DNA of 64,000 nt, taken from Metallyticus violacea (Eukaryota > Arthropoda > Insecta > Mantodea > Metallyticidae). The DNA lies in contig CM060835.1 in the NCBI GenBank assembly GCA_030762175.1, forward strand, positions 83,540,001 through 83,604,000, written 5' to 3'. A model generated the notes under the pieces. The model was given only the letters and a program-made list of their open reading frames with translations. It was not told the DNA's origin and did not search any database. The translations under genes were made by a program, and so were the position numbers. The number at the start of each line of letters is the position of its first letter. Positions within the stretch are counted from its first letter, which is position 1. This document shows, piece by piece, positions 44,287-54,985 of this stretch.

Positions 44287-45084
44287 ACCTCGTTTGCTGA
44301 CGTAATAATGATTTAATGATTATTGTTTGGGTAACAAATGTACCTGAATTTCCCAAGCAATGAGTAGTTGGAACCCCCAGACTTCATTGTTCGCCGATAG
44401 AGCGCGACTTCAGATGGATCAATAAAAATGATTATTTTTTGTTACTAAGGAGCAGCTTTGCGTTTCAAAAGAGATATCTGAAACTGTAGAAGTTAAACAT
44501 CTAGAAGCAGAAAACCCTCTTTGGAGGAGAATATTCTGGAGCGACGTGATACATAATGCACCTTCTGGGAGTAAGGAAGATAAAGCTTACAGTATTTTTG
44601 TAGGCATTTCCCCCTTCTGTACGTCTTATGTTGAAGTTTAGGGATAACATCTTCGGTTGTCTAGTGCAGAAGAAACTACTGAAACCTGGTTTTGCTTCAT
44701 ACACCTAAGCTAAGATGTTCACGTTTAGAGGCTATTTAAATTTAAACTGTCTCATGTTGCTTATATATTATTTCCATATGAGTATTCCTATTTTTCAAAT
44801 AGCAATATTTTACATGACCAAAATATATTAGTGATATGAACATACTCTAATTGGGACCTATGTTGGAAATAGCACCCGTGTGTGGGAATGAAAGCATTAA
44901 TTATAACTTAATATGTCCACGCTGTTTTAAAAGTTTTCAGGAGTACAGGTGATCAATTTGAATTAGTAAATGTTGTTTTGATGTGTGTATTAACTAAATT
45001 AAGTCACAATTAATAAAATTAATGCAAACCTTTGATTATTTCATTTTGAAACCTTAATGAATGCATTTTAACTTGATTGTCACC
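44287..45084. other. Unassigned stretch
   Basis: No gene or repeat recognised. Confidence 0.4.
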
Positions 45085-45260
45085 ACTAATTATTCCAACA
45101 AATGCTCGAAATATTTTCCTCGCAGCTTCATTCCAGACATAGCAGCGTCGCATCCACTGGCGCATCTGTTCGAAGTTCCCAGCCTGTTCTTAAGGATGTT
45201 ACAATCTACTACGAGTGCACCCTTGATTTCTACCAATTTGGAGTTTTAGTAGAATTGAAC
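45085..45260 (-). pseudogene. C-terminal scrap of a DDE-type transposase
   Basis: On the minus strand, across two frames, FEQMRQWMRRC and CDAAMSGMKLRGKYFEHLLE fit the final segment (RRCxxCxxxxGxHFEHLL) of mariner-superfamily DDE transposases of the DUF4817 type. It is too short to be sure. It may belong with the relic at 45640-46210 on the same strand. Confidence 0.35.
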
Positions 45261-45333
45261 AATTGAGTAGTAAATGGCGCAATTATTGAAAAAAGCTTGT
45301 ATTATTGGTAGGAAAATTCTTTAAAAAACATGT

Positions 45334-45363
45334 AGGAGGAGGAGAAGAAGAAGAAGAAGAAGA

Positions 45364-45408
<45 letters not shown>
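45334..45408. repeat. (GGA/GAA)n then (TA)n microsatellites
   Basis: A GGA/GAA run (45334-45364) is followed by about 20 TA units (45368-45408). Confidence 0.95.
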
Positions 45409-45410
<2 letters not shown>

Positions 45411-45639
45411 CTTCCCTTTTGTTTCTGTTGCTTGACACTGCATTCCAACAGTGCGTATGTTAGTATTATAAACGAACATGTTTTCAACATGAATTCTGTT
45501 TCTACTTGAGCAACACAATAATTGGTGTGCATTTCAACCGCAGCGTGATGATATGGAGAGTGCATAAGATGACGTTAATGGTGGAGTAGAAATTGTTGTT
45601 ACCAGAGTATTTGTTTCAGAAGTTTTCATGATCTCTATA

Positions 45640-46210
45640 GAAGTTTCGGAGCCATGCGTTTTATATACAGTGAATGAGTGCGTAGTGAAAAAGATGATCT
45701 CGCAGATCAGTATAACGATATAAGGACTCGCAGTACTTGCATGTTCTTTGAATTGTATACTTTTCGCATCTGCGAACGGTTAGGCATGCTGATGTTCCTC
45801 AGGATAAGCCGTCCTCTACATGCCCCTACTCAACTTCTAGAGCGTTGCATGTGCCAATATCTAAAAAACTCGAACATGAACCGTCCACAAAGTGATCAAT
45901 ACATAGAATCTCCTGATGTGTATGCAACAGGCTGAATTGAGTTGTATCTTACTCTTAAGAAAAAGGCCTTGTTGTACTATACGGTAGCTGATTTACAATT
46001 TTAAATCTATGATCCTTGTTAGATATAATCTCAGGAGAAAAAATCCAGTGAGTCTAAGTCAGGCCAGTTCTCCGAGTTTTTCTTCTGATCCACGTAACTG
46101 GAAAACTATCAAGAGCATACCGAATATGTGAGAGCGCGATGGTGCGCCGTCATGTTACCTCCACATGCGCTGGTGAACCTGATATGGAATGTTTCTAAAA
46201 GCGTGGATAA
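45640..46210 (-). pseudogene. Degenerate DDE-type transposase
   Basis: On the minus strand near 46170-46040, reading across frames gives a GAP-like start, ALDSFPVTWIRRKTR and WPDLDSLDFFS. These align with the (R)xFLNxxFPxxWIGRxG...W(P)xRSPDLTxLDFFLWG stretch that carries the last catalytic Asp in DUF4817-type mariner-superfamily transposases. Downstream frames (WHMQRSRS, RNISMPNRSQMRK) are unclear. Heavily mutated. Confidence 0.45.
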
Positions 46211-47023
46211 AATGTTAAAATTAGAGGCTGTGGTTTGCTAACTGTACTAGAAAGCAATCAAGGCTGTTATCTATGTAACATTATCGGACAGGTTTCTTAT
46301 GGGAAAGATGTTCACCGCTGAAAGTTCATAAAAATTAGTTTTTTATATTATACCTCATTTCTACAGTTCTACTAACGCTTAATAAAGCGTTTGTGGAACT
46401 GTCATAACTGTTCTCAAAAACCATATTAGTTATAACCAACGATGTTGTAGAGCTTTCAGTACATTTCAAGGAGACAATACATAATTAGTACGGCAAGAAA
46501 CCACAGCATGTATAGTAGGGAAAGCTTGGGTATTTTGCGAGAACGAATTCTGACTGCCCATGCATTACCGTATTTTCCTGCAGAGGGCTCCGCATAAATA
46601 AAAGAATGGCGTAATTAAATACAAACCAAAAATGTTTATATTTTTAATTAAACAGATATCAGGCATGTGTGTGTACCAACGAAATCATTGTAACTATTAA
46701 CGAGTGCAACTATACCGAAATATTTATATTGACGCTAAAGTTTTAAGTCGCAGAGTTGATAGCGGTTGGCTAGCACTACTCCCTCTTGTGAATTAAAGCC
46801 TGGACAATTTTCTGATCGTATAGGGTATGGCAATAATACAAATAATACAAATTTTGATGTTCCATCAAATTCTTGTGAAAATTCTGACGAAATGATTCTA
46901 GAAGTTATAAGTTCATACTTTTAACTATTGGAAAATCAGTACTCAGTACTTTTAAGTACTGAGTGTGTTCCACGAATAATAACTAAAACTGTTCTAAAAC
47001 AAATCGCTTGTTTTTTTCATCCA

Positions 47024-47060
<37 letters not shown>

Positions 47061-47932
47061 TCAGGTTATATTATCTGTTAATATGATAAAATGCTAATAA
47101 AATGAGTGCAAAAATTTAACAAATCTAGGTGATATTTGTACAGTGAAATTTGCTCTACTTGTGTTATACAGCAACTTTGCAGAACACCATTCACATCTCT
47201 CCTCCCCTATTTGATTATCGAGTAATGGAAAAGTAATGAAAAGAGCAATATGTAAAGCTGCCGTAAAGCGTGGAAAACAAAATGTACGCTTTTTAGAGAT
47301 CTGTCATTTACGGTAATTATAAAACTACGCTACGCTTTCCGGCTTCTTAATCTCTCTTTTTATATGAGAAATATTATATTAAAAACGTTATATTTTATCA
47401 TCTGCTTATAAAGTAGAAACTTGGCGGAGAAATAAATAATAGGAATGATTAAAATGCTTGACCGTCATGGGAAAACTATCAATAAACAATCAAAATCGAA
47501 AAACCAGATTAAAAAAAAACATGACCACCTTAATTAATGTGGCGTTCTACATATTTACAGTTTATTTCAATATCAAATATTGCAATTTTGTATATGTTTT
47601 GAAAATAAAAAGTGAATTTTCATTTTCATTATGGCTAAAGTTTTAATTAATGAATCCGCAACTTCCATATTTACAACTGATTGCCAAACACAATTTAGCT
47701 GCAGTGATAAATCCTCGTCTAACACAGAAGCCGGATTTTAGTAGCAAGAACATCAAAGGTGCCGACACAAACTCTCCATGCTGTATAAATAGGTCAACTG
47801 CTGGAAATTTTGAAGTGCAATGCATATGAGGATTAAGGCAAATCCAATACTTATTTACGCTAAAGAAATTATGCAAGGTCGAAATTTTGATGAGTAAGAC
47901 AGTGGCGCTTTCTTAGTTTTTGAGTTATATAA
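46211..47932. other. Unassigned stretch with hairpin and (ATT)n
   Basis: No gene. A perfect 11-bp inverted repeat (ACTCAGTACTT, TT, AAGTACTGAGT) lies at 46941-46964; an (ATT)n tract at 47024-47061. Confidence 0.45.
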
Positions 47933-48216
47933 ATGGCCATCAAGAAGTCACTCCGCAGCCATTGCTTAGTCGAGATTTCACTAGGTAGCGAATTCGGGTG
48001 GCAGTATATACCGCGCGCCGAAAGTATAGTCATTGTGTTCACTTAACCACTAAGGCAAACACATAATCCAAAGTCCAAACCTTAACAACGATGGGCTGAT
48101 TACATCTAAAAAAACCGGTTTCGAAGGAAGGAAGTAATGTCATATATGTAGGAGTACCAACTTTCTCCTATACAGTGCACATCACCCGGGTACGGCGGAA
48201 ACTTATCGATGACTTA
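47933..48216 (-). mobile_element. MITE-like element, copy 2
   Basis: The reverse complement of the 40479 element: ATGGCCATCAAGAAGTCACT at one end, CGGCGGAAACTTATCGATGA at the other, with the shared CCGCAGCCATTG, GCGAATTCGG, ACCGGTT and GTGCACATCACCC blocks between. About 25 bases longer than copy 1. Flanking TA is less clear. Confidence 0.65.
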
Positions 48217-51200
48217 TTTGTCAAAGATGCGAAAAGAGTTCAAAAAGTCCGTTTTAAGCTACATGAAATATAGCAATATTATATTTCTCAAGGAGTCTGT
48301 TGATAAACATGTAGCGATGAAAATAGCCCTAAAATGTAAAGCTCCATTTTCCATTGTTTGCAGTTTGAAAATAAGTCAATTTCGACTTGGTGTGCAATAT
48401 GTATGTAAAACATATATTTCTTACAGGTAATTTTATTGCCTACATAGGAAACAAAACGTTTTATTCATTGTATTGTACTTATGCCCATTAACACTGTAAA
48501 GTGACAAATCCTATGGGCTTTTATAAATTACGTATACTATTTCTTTATGTGACGTTGTCTTTAAATCGACCGATGAAACGAAACAAACATTTTAATTTTG
48601 ACCAATCACAGTGAAATTATCGAAGAAAGTTAACAAATCCGTTTTCTCGCGCGTCATGCATTTGCCTTGTGGTCGGTGCAGTGGACTCTATACCTCAAAT
48701 TCCTCAGCACCACTTTTCTGTATTTTCAGTAATATTGTAATTTAACTAATATAATGTGTGTTTGCTCAAGCAATTGTTTTTGCGAATTCAGCTAAACACT
48801 CTGAAATCATTTTATAAATTATGTAGCAATATCTGCCTAATCAACCACAAATCTTAATAAACACGTTGTTCACAACGGTAAAATATTTTTTTCTGTTTTG
48901 TTTTTCTCAGTTGGTATTAGTAAATCTAGCGGCAGCGACTGTAATAGTGGAATTTCGTCTATTTCAGTCTCTCGGTTTCCAAGTAGGTAGGTATTTATAA
49001 GTGTAACATTTTGTACAATTGTTAATAATCCGTGCGCAATTTCAAATATATACTACTTTTAATCTACTTGTTCTATTCATGAAATAGTCCCAAACCAGTA
49101 TTTGGCTCTTCTCTATTGGCATTACTGACAATAAGACATTCATCTGTTGCTATATTGCTTGCAAAGGTTAAGTATTTATAATACAAGTGTGCAATTATTA
49201 TAACATTGTAAGTTTATGGAATTATATTTAAATTCTTATTTTATTCGTGAAATAGTTGTCGTAATTATCACTGAAGGGTCTCGGAGATAAATTCACTCGA
49301 TATGTTCGTAATTTTATCAGCAATCTCAGGCCATTTTCTGATAATGCTTGTGATTGTTATTTTGCCGTTAAGTCAGGTTTAATACAATGGCCACGCATAA
49401 GCCACATGACTACCAACATAGCGACTGAGTTGCTAGTGCGGCATCATATCCAGTGCATACATTTTAGTGTAGCATGTATTTGTCTTTTAAACAGATGTCG
49501 TGTGTTGAAACATATTTTGCCCTTTAAGTTTCTGTTTTTATTAAGTTACTGAAATTATTTCCTTTCTTAATTATGTTACCAAATGTTTTTTAAAAATTGT
49601 AATTTTTTGGTTAAATTATTTCTACTAATTCTCACAATAGGACTCTAAAAAGTATATTCTTATCCATTAACAACTTTTTTAATTTTCCTTTCGATCTCTT
49701 CACTGACGACAGAATACAAGTGTATGGAGTTATTAAGATTCAAGACGTTGAAATATGCAGACCATTCGTCGTAAATAATGTAAATACTTGGAAGAATATA
49801 TTTCAGAGTCGAACTTTAAGAGTCGAGGGTCTGTGTTGCTCTATGCGGAGTGTAAATGCTATAAATATTTTCCAGCGTAAGACTTTAAGGGAAAAAAAAA
49901 AAAAAACATAATTGATATTCCATATATTGTTTTCTTGCACTGAAACAGCTCGCACATGAAGCATGTAAACACAACATAACATCATTCTTAATCTTAAAAC
50001 TGTGCCATAAGGGGCACAAACCATTCCTTAGCGTCATTTTACATCTAACATGTTACGTCGTTTAGATATTACGTATCTCTGAGCTGTGAATCCTTAGCGT
50101 TTTTACTGTTGTATGTTGGCAAAGGTGCCATATTTTAGTTTTATGATTACAGTATTACAACAAATTATATGTTTTGTGCAATGCTAGATTCAACCGCTAT
50201 TGTTTTTTTTAATTTTCCGAATCACTGATAATTTATTTAACATAGGTTTGAGACTTGTGTCATTCTGCATTTCATTTATATTAATTTTGGTATCACTCAT
50301 ATTTGATGGAATAGTTATACTAGGTGTAACATTTTATGTGCCGTGATAAGGTTCAAGTTAGGGTAGGTTAGGATATGAGAGTAAAGAAAAGAGGCGATAT
50401 AAAAAGAAATGGAAGCTAGTTACTATTTTGTCATTTGATTACGTTACTGATTTTCCTATTTATTCAAAAATAAAACATGTCTTTGTTGCCTCTGCCAAAT
50501 AAATAAAATTGCTGTTATGAAAACATCTTATTAGAATGGAAAGCAAATACCTTTCCACGGAAAATATGCATTAAGTATGACGGAAAAGCTGTATAGTTTT
50601 GTACAGCTTTCGGTCATGTGTTTGTACTTTTTAGTGCATATTTAAAATCTTTTTATATTTACGTACTTTGCTAACGAATTATGCTACGCTTTTTGTAAGA
50701 AGAGTAATATGTATTTTATATTTTGAAGGAAGAGAAGGAAGAAACGATTCTATTCTCTGATATTGAGATGCATCTTGCATCTTAGGATTTCTTTTTCCTC
50801 AACAGTTTCTGTTCGTACGCATATTACAACATTATCCAATATGAAATAGTTAATGTATGCTTTACTGCACTTTGTCGTTCAACTTTACTGCTTAAATCTG
50901 TCATTCTTCGGATTACTGTTGAAGTTGACTTCTCAAGTCTTAATATCAGCTACCAGTACATTTTAATCTGGATGTTTAAAAGGAATACGATGTATGTATT
51001 TTCATTTCTTCAGCAGGGAACGTTGCAAGGAATTTCATATGTTGGCATTTGTGCACAAAGGTTCCCATTCTTTAGGAATGTCAGGCAGTTGAGAAAGCGA
51101 ACATATGAAAGAATTGAGAACGTCTGGAAGCATGTTTCTCCGTCCCTATAGCGTAGATTTTAGGGATCTTGAGCTCATATTCTTGCTGTGAGAAACCTAG

Positions 51201-51789
51201 TTTTAAATGCCAAAGGTACTTCCATAGATTACAGAATATTTCCTTTCACAAGCTGTATAATATTACTGAAAATTGTGAACATTTAATGCTATAGGTGTTT
51301 TTGAGGTGTTCTTTTTATGTAGCTATCAAATACTCTTTTTTAATTATTACTGTTTCATAAGTAGTAGTTTAGTATGTATCTATACACTATACCTCTGAAG
51401 GCGGATATAAGGATGGGGCAATGAATAATATAATGCTGAATCATGTGCTCTAGCTGTGTCTCCAGTACTACCACTAGATAAAAATAAAAAAGCGGCTTAT
51501 TTGTTAAATTTAGATCTGTATTGCTAAAAACATTTTCGTCTAGTTATTATCTTTGATCTTGAAAGTTTCACTTCTGCCTCTTACTTTCGTCATTCATGTT
51601 TCATTTTCTTACAATTCAGTTGATATTGCCATTGTTCTATAACATCTTAATTTCGATTCTGTCCTTGTTCTTTTCTTTTTTCATACAAACAATGAAAGCT
51701 TTCTATTTATACCTGGTGAATTTTCTAAAACTTGCACCGCAAATATTTCTGAAATGGGAGGTGCTGTTGGGTGTTGCTTTCACAGAAAT
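48217..51789. other. Long unassigned AT-rich stretch
   Basis: No gene, tRNA-like element or window-internal repeat recognised over 3.5 kb. A hairpin with AAAGCTGTA/TACAGCTTT arms is at 50585-50610. A short G/T-rich GGTAGGTTAGG near 50363 is too short to be telomeric repeat. Confidence 0.4.
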
Positions 51790-52088
51790 AGGTCAGTCCT
51801 GGTGGGTAGTGGTAACCATACTTGCCTTCTAAACCCAAAGTAACGGGTTTGGACCCGGCCAGGATCGATGGATTTTTTCGGGCGTAAAAATCGTGAGTAT
51901 GGCTTCCTTCGGAAGGGAAGTAAAGCCGTGGGTTCCGTGTCGTAGATTTACGGCACGAAAAGGAACCTCAAGCCTGAAAGAAGAGGCCTCTGAGCAAAAT
52001 TTGTCGGCCGTTTCACGCCCTGAATTGAATGGGACGCTGATGACCTGAGATGTTAAAGAGCGTCCATAAATAAATTAAATAAAAAAAA
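51790..52088 (+). mobile_element. SINE-B, full-length copy
   Basis: The head includes the A-box side (GGTCAGTCCTGGTGGGTAGT, GGTAACCATACTTGCC) and a B box altered to GGTTTGGACCC, then GGCCAGGATCGATGG, TTCGGGCGTAAAAATCGTGA, the TTCCTTCGGAAGGGAAGTAA block, GTAGATTTACGGCACGAAAA and the GAGCGTCCATAAATAAATT tail ending in A8. It shows the full family length of about 290 bp. Confidence 0.92.
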
Positions 52089-52442
52089 TCACAGAAATGA
52101 AAGGGAGGGACTCATAATTGCAGTACATGTAGATATGTTAATTATTAGAATGTGTATTTCTTGAATAAGGCTACATTTTTTTTTCAAATGGAACAATCTC
52201 TATTGACATCAATAAAATAAAATTAGAGGAAATTAGAATTTTGCAGAATTCTAGTGCAAGTAGTTTACGAACTATAGTAATATGAACATTTTAAATATCT
52301 ATAGTTGTCTGCCCCATTTAACTGCTTAGTTGTTTTGTTTCCTTTACACTGATTTTATTAGAACTTCCTTGCCAGTACTTTATGATAATTCTTGAAGTAG
52401 GACGTGATGGAAGATGATATTTACTAATGTTTTTTTGTTATT

Positions 52443-52733
52443 TGTTTTATTTACGGACGCTCTTTAACATCACAGGCCGTCAGCGTCCCATTCAAATCAG
52501 AACGTGAAACGGCTGATAAATTTTGCGCAGAGGCCTCTTTTTTCAGACTTGAGGTTCTTTTACATGCCATAAATGTACGACATGGGATCCTCTGCTTTAC
52601 TTCCCTTCCGAAGGAAGCCATCCATACTTAGGATTTTTACGCTCGAAAAAAATCCATCGACCCTGGCCGGGTTTGAACCCGCAATCTTGGATTTACGAGG
52701 CAAGTATGGTTACCACTAGATCACCAAGACCAA
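52443..52733 (-). mobile_element. SINE-B, full-length copy, opposite strand
   Basis: All SINE-B blocks in reverse order, from TTTACGGACGCTCTTTAACA to the tRNA-like head (GGTTTGAACCCGCAATCTTG, GTTACCACTAGATCACCAAG). It is tail-to-tail with 51790-52088, 354 bases apart. Confidence 0.92.
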
Positions 52734-53554
52734 CTCTGTAGTACGTGTTGTTAGCTGAATTGTGGTCATGGTCGAAAGGTTGATTTTGAAATATAAATGC
52801 AGGTTAAAAAGTAGTGATGAAATGTTTCCCGAGATGCCAAAAATCTTATTTTTATGACGTTATCGGTCTGTCATTTAGTGAGCTGTCCGTCTGTTTTCTC
52901 TTTGGAACTGAATAGTAGCTACATGAATAAATTATAGTTTTCAATATTCCGGACAATGGACGTTGCACGTGCCAGTGAACGTACGACAGGTCTTCAATAA
53001 AGAATGATCACATTTTTTACATGCATAAATGCTCGTGTTAAATTTAATTTACAATATTTTGTTAGCTTAATACGTAATGCGTAACACGTGGTACTCTTTC
53101 ATTGCGGTTCCCACTTGTGATAGATGCACAAGTTGAGACATATTCAGTTCCTTATACAGCAAAATGGAGGTGACACTCGCGTACAACATGCTCCTATTCC
53201 CATAGTCCCTCATGTTTAAAACTCATTTCTTCAAAATATTTTTCACGAGTATGTTTTTAGTAACTTTTATGTTTGCCCGTACTAACTGATTTTTTTTAAT
53301 TACTAATAAATACTGAGTGCTCTTTCCTTCTCGGGACCGCTCCATGTGCAGTTGGCCACAGTTGACCGAGCTCTGCAGTTCTCTCTCGTTCCCACGCTTG
53401 AAAGCCGGCCGGGAAGGAGGAGGAGAGATCAGTACGAGTTTGACTTTATGGTCGTACAGACGTGTTTTTGTGTGCTGTGTGACACTATGTTAAATATTCA
53501 TTCGACCGTGTTGTGCAGCATATTAATTACATTAATATGGCTTAATTCAGGTAT
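52734..53554. other. Unassigned stretch
   Basis: No motif recognised. The open frame beginning at 53346 has no domain until it meets the transposase relic. Confidence 0.4.
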
Positions 53555-54400
53555 TCTACATCCCAAACAGTATTTATTTATAACTCGTTCGTACGTACGG
53601 AATCGGCCCCTGATGTACGGAGATTGTTTCAAGAGAGATTCCCTGATATTCAAATTCCAAGTCGAAGTTTGTTTCTCAGATTAGTAAATAAATTTCATTT
53701 AACTGGGAGAGCGCATACAGTCGCATACAATATTCCTAGGAGATAAAATTGGAAATGCTCTGAAACGTTCTTCTAAAAACATCACTTTAAAATCTTGTTC
53801 AGCATACAGGAATTTCTTTTTCGCCTGGTCCGACGGCTACAAAGCTACTGAAATTAAAACTTTAGATCATCTAAGTGGGTATACTAAATTACGAAACAAG
53901 CGATACTGGAGTTCACAAACATCTAACCTACTTCACGAGGAGCCCCTGCATAATGGATGAAAAGATTGGTGCGCTATTAGCGGAAAGAAAACAATAGCCC
54001 CCTTTTTATTTGAAGAAGCAATTAATGGTGATATGTATGCGCAGAATATTTTGGAACTCTTTATCCATTAATTAACTATGAGAGAATGTAGGTTCGGGAC
54101 TTTCCGAAAGTATTCTGCAAAATAATATAACATGTCTCCTTGCATGCCATTCATGATACAGTCATAACTAACAACATGTAATCTCCTCGGTCCACTGATT
54201 TAACGCCCTACGAATTTTATCTCTGGTGAGCATTAAAAGAAAAAGTGTACAATACAAAAAATTAGATGAACTGAAAAATAACATAACATGTCTTCCATTT
54301 CTCAGACGAAGTGTAGAGGGCAATGGTTAATGTCACAAGATGCCAGAAATGTATGAAAAATGAAGTGGAGCAGTTCCAGCATCTTCTTGCTGGATAATTG
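53555..54400 (+). pseudogene. DUF4817/DDE-type transposase relic
   Basis: Near 53560 QYLFITRSYVRT starts the N-terminal domain, and after a one-base shift ESAPDVRRLFQERFPDIQIP then SRSLFLRLVNKFHLTGRAHT (53600-53720) gives the DUF4817 helix-turn-helix (FRxRFPxxPxPxxxTIxxLVxKFxxTGS). Later blocks are WCAISGKKTIAPFLFEEAIN (near 53965), MYAQNILELFI, a region at the position of the GAP/FPxRWIGR motif, LIRPTNFISGEH-like traces where the last Asp motif should be, and a C-terminal RNV...SSSIFF near 54340. The family is an insect branch of the Tc1/mariner superfamily. Stops and frameshifts throughout; the catalytic Asp residues cannot be confirmed. Confidence 0.75.
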
Positions 54401-54639
54401 CGAGTGTTAGTAACAACTTACGCGACAATCATAGCTGCGGACTTTCTGATTCCCGTTCACCGCGAATGAAAAAGTATATTGAAAGTCGCTTATCACCACA
54501 GTACCAGTAGTACAATTACCAAATTTGCTTTGAAAATATTGCATTTGAAGAGGGAATAAGTGTTTTTCTTGGAACATTAGCAATCTTCACAACCTGCATC
54601 CAAAAATGAGAACACTGTTGTGAATAGTTAAACGTTTTG

Positions 54640-54985
54640 CATTTTCACTGTCGTATATTCTTAAAGCGAGATGACGTGCAGATGTAGAGTCCCTATTGTT
54701 TCCAGATAGAGTACCGCTTAATCCCTCCAAGAAGTGCGAACCCCTCAGAAGGGTCGCTTTCATATCAGACAACTTTCCAAAGCGCAAGCCACCGTCACAC
54801 CACACCATTCCACCTCGTTTGGCACTTTTACTCTGTAACGGAAGCAACAGATTGAAATGGGACAGTAGAAATTCGTAGAAAGGAAACATGTAACCTAAGC
54901 GACTAGGGGATAACCACGAAAGAGATTTGAACCCAAATATGAGTTCCAATTGTTACCGTCTTAGCCACTCTACTCTGTAAACCAA
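54640..54985 (-). mobile_element. tRNA-headed SINE candidate
   Basis: On the minus strand the A box TGGCTAAGACGG (54967-54956) and B box GGTTCAAATCT (54933-54923) have tRNA-like order and spacing; a 280-base body follows with no match elsewhere in the window (AAACGAGGTGGAATGG, GGGGTTCGCACTTCTTGGAG). The 120-codon open frame across it is probably incidental. Only one copy seen. Confidence 0.45.

Noticed and set aside
50355..50375. Insect telomeric (TTAGG)n repeat
   Set aside because: Only one or two loose units; no array.
54587..54949. 120-codon minus-strand protein
   Set aside because: It covers a tRNA-headed SINE candidate with A and B boxes, so the frame is probably incidental.
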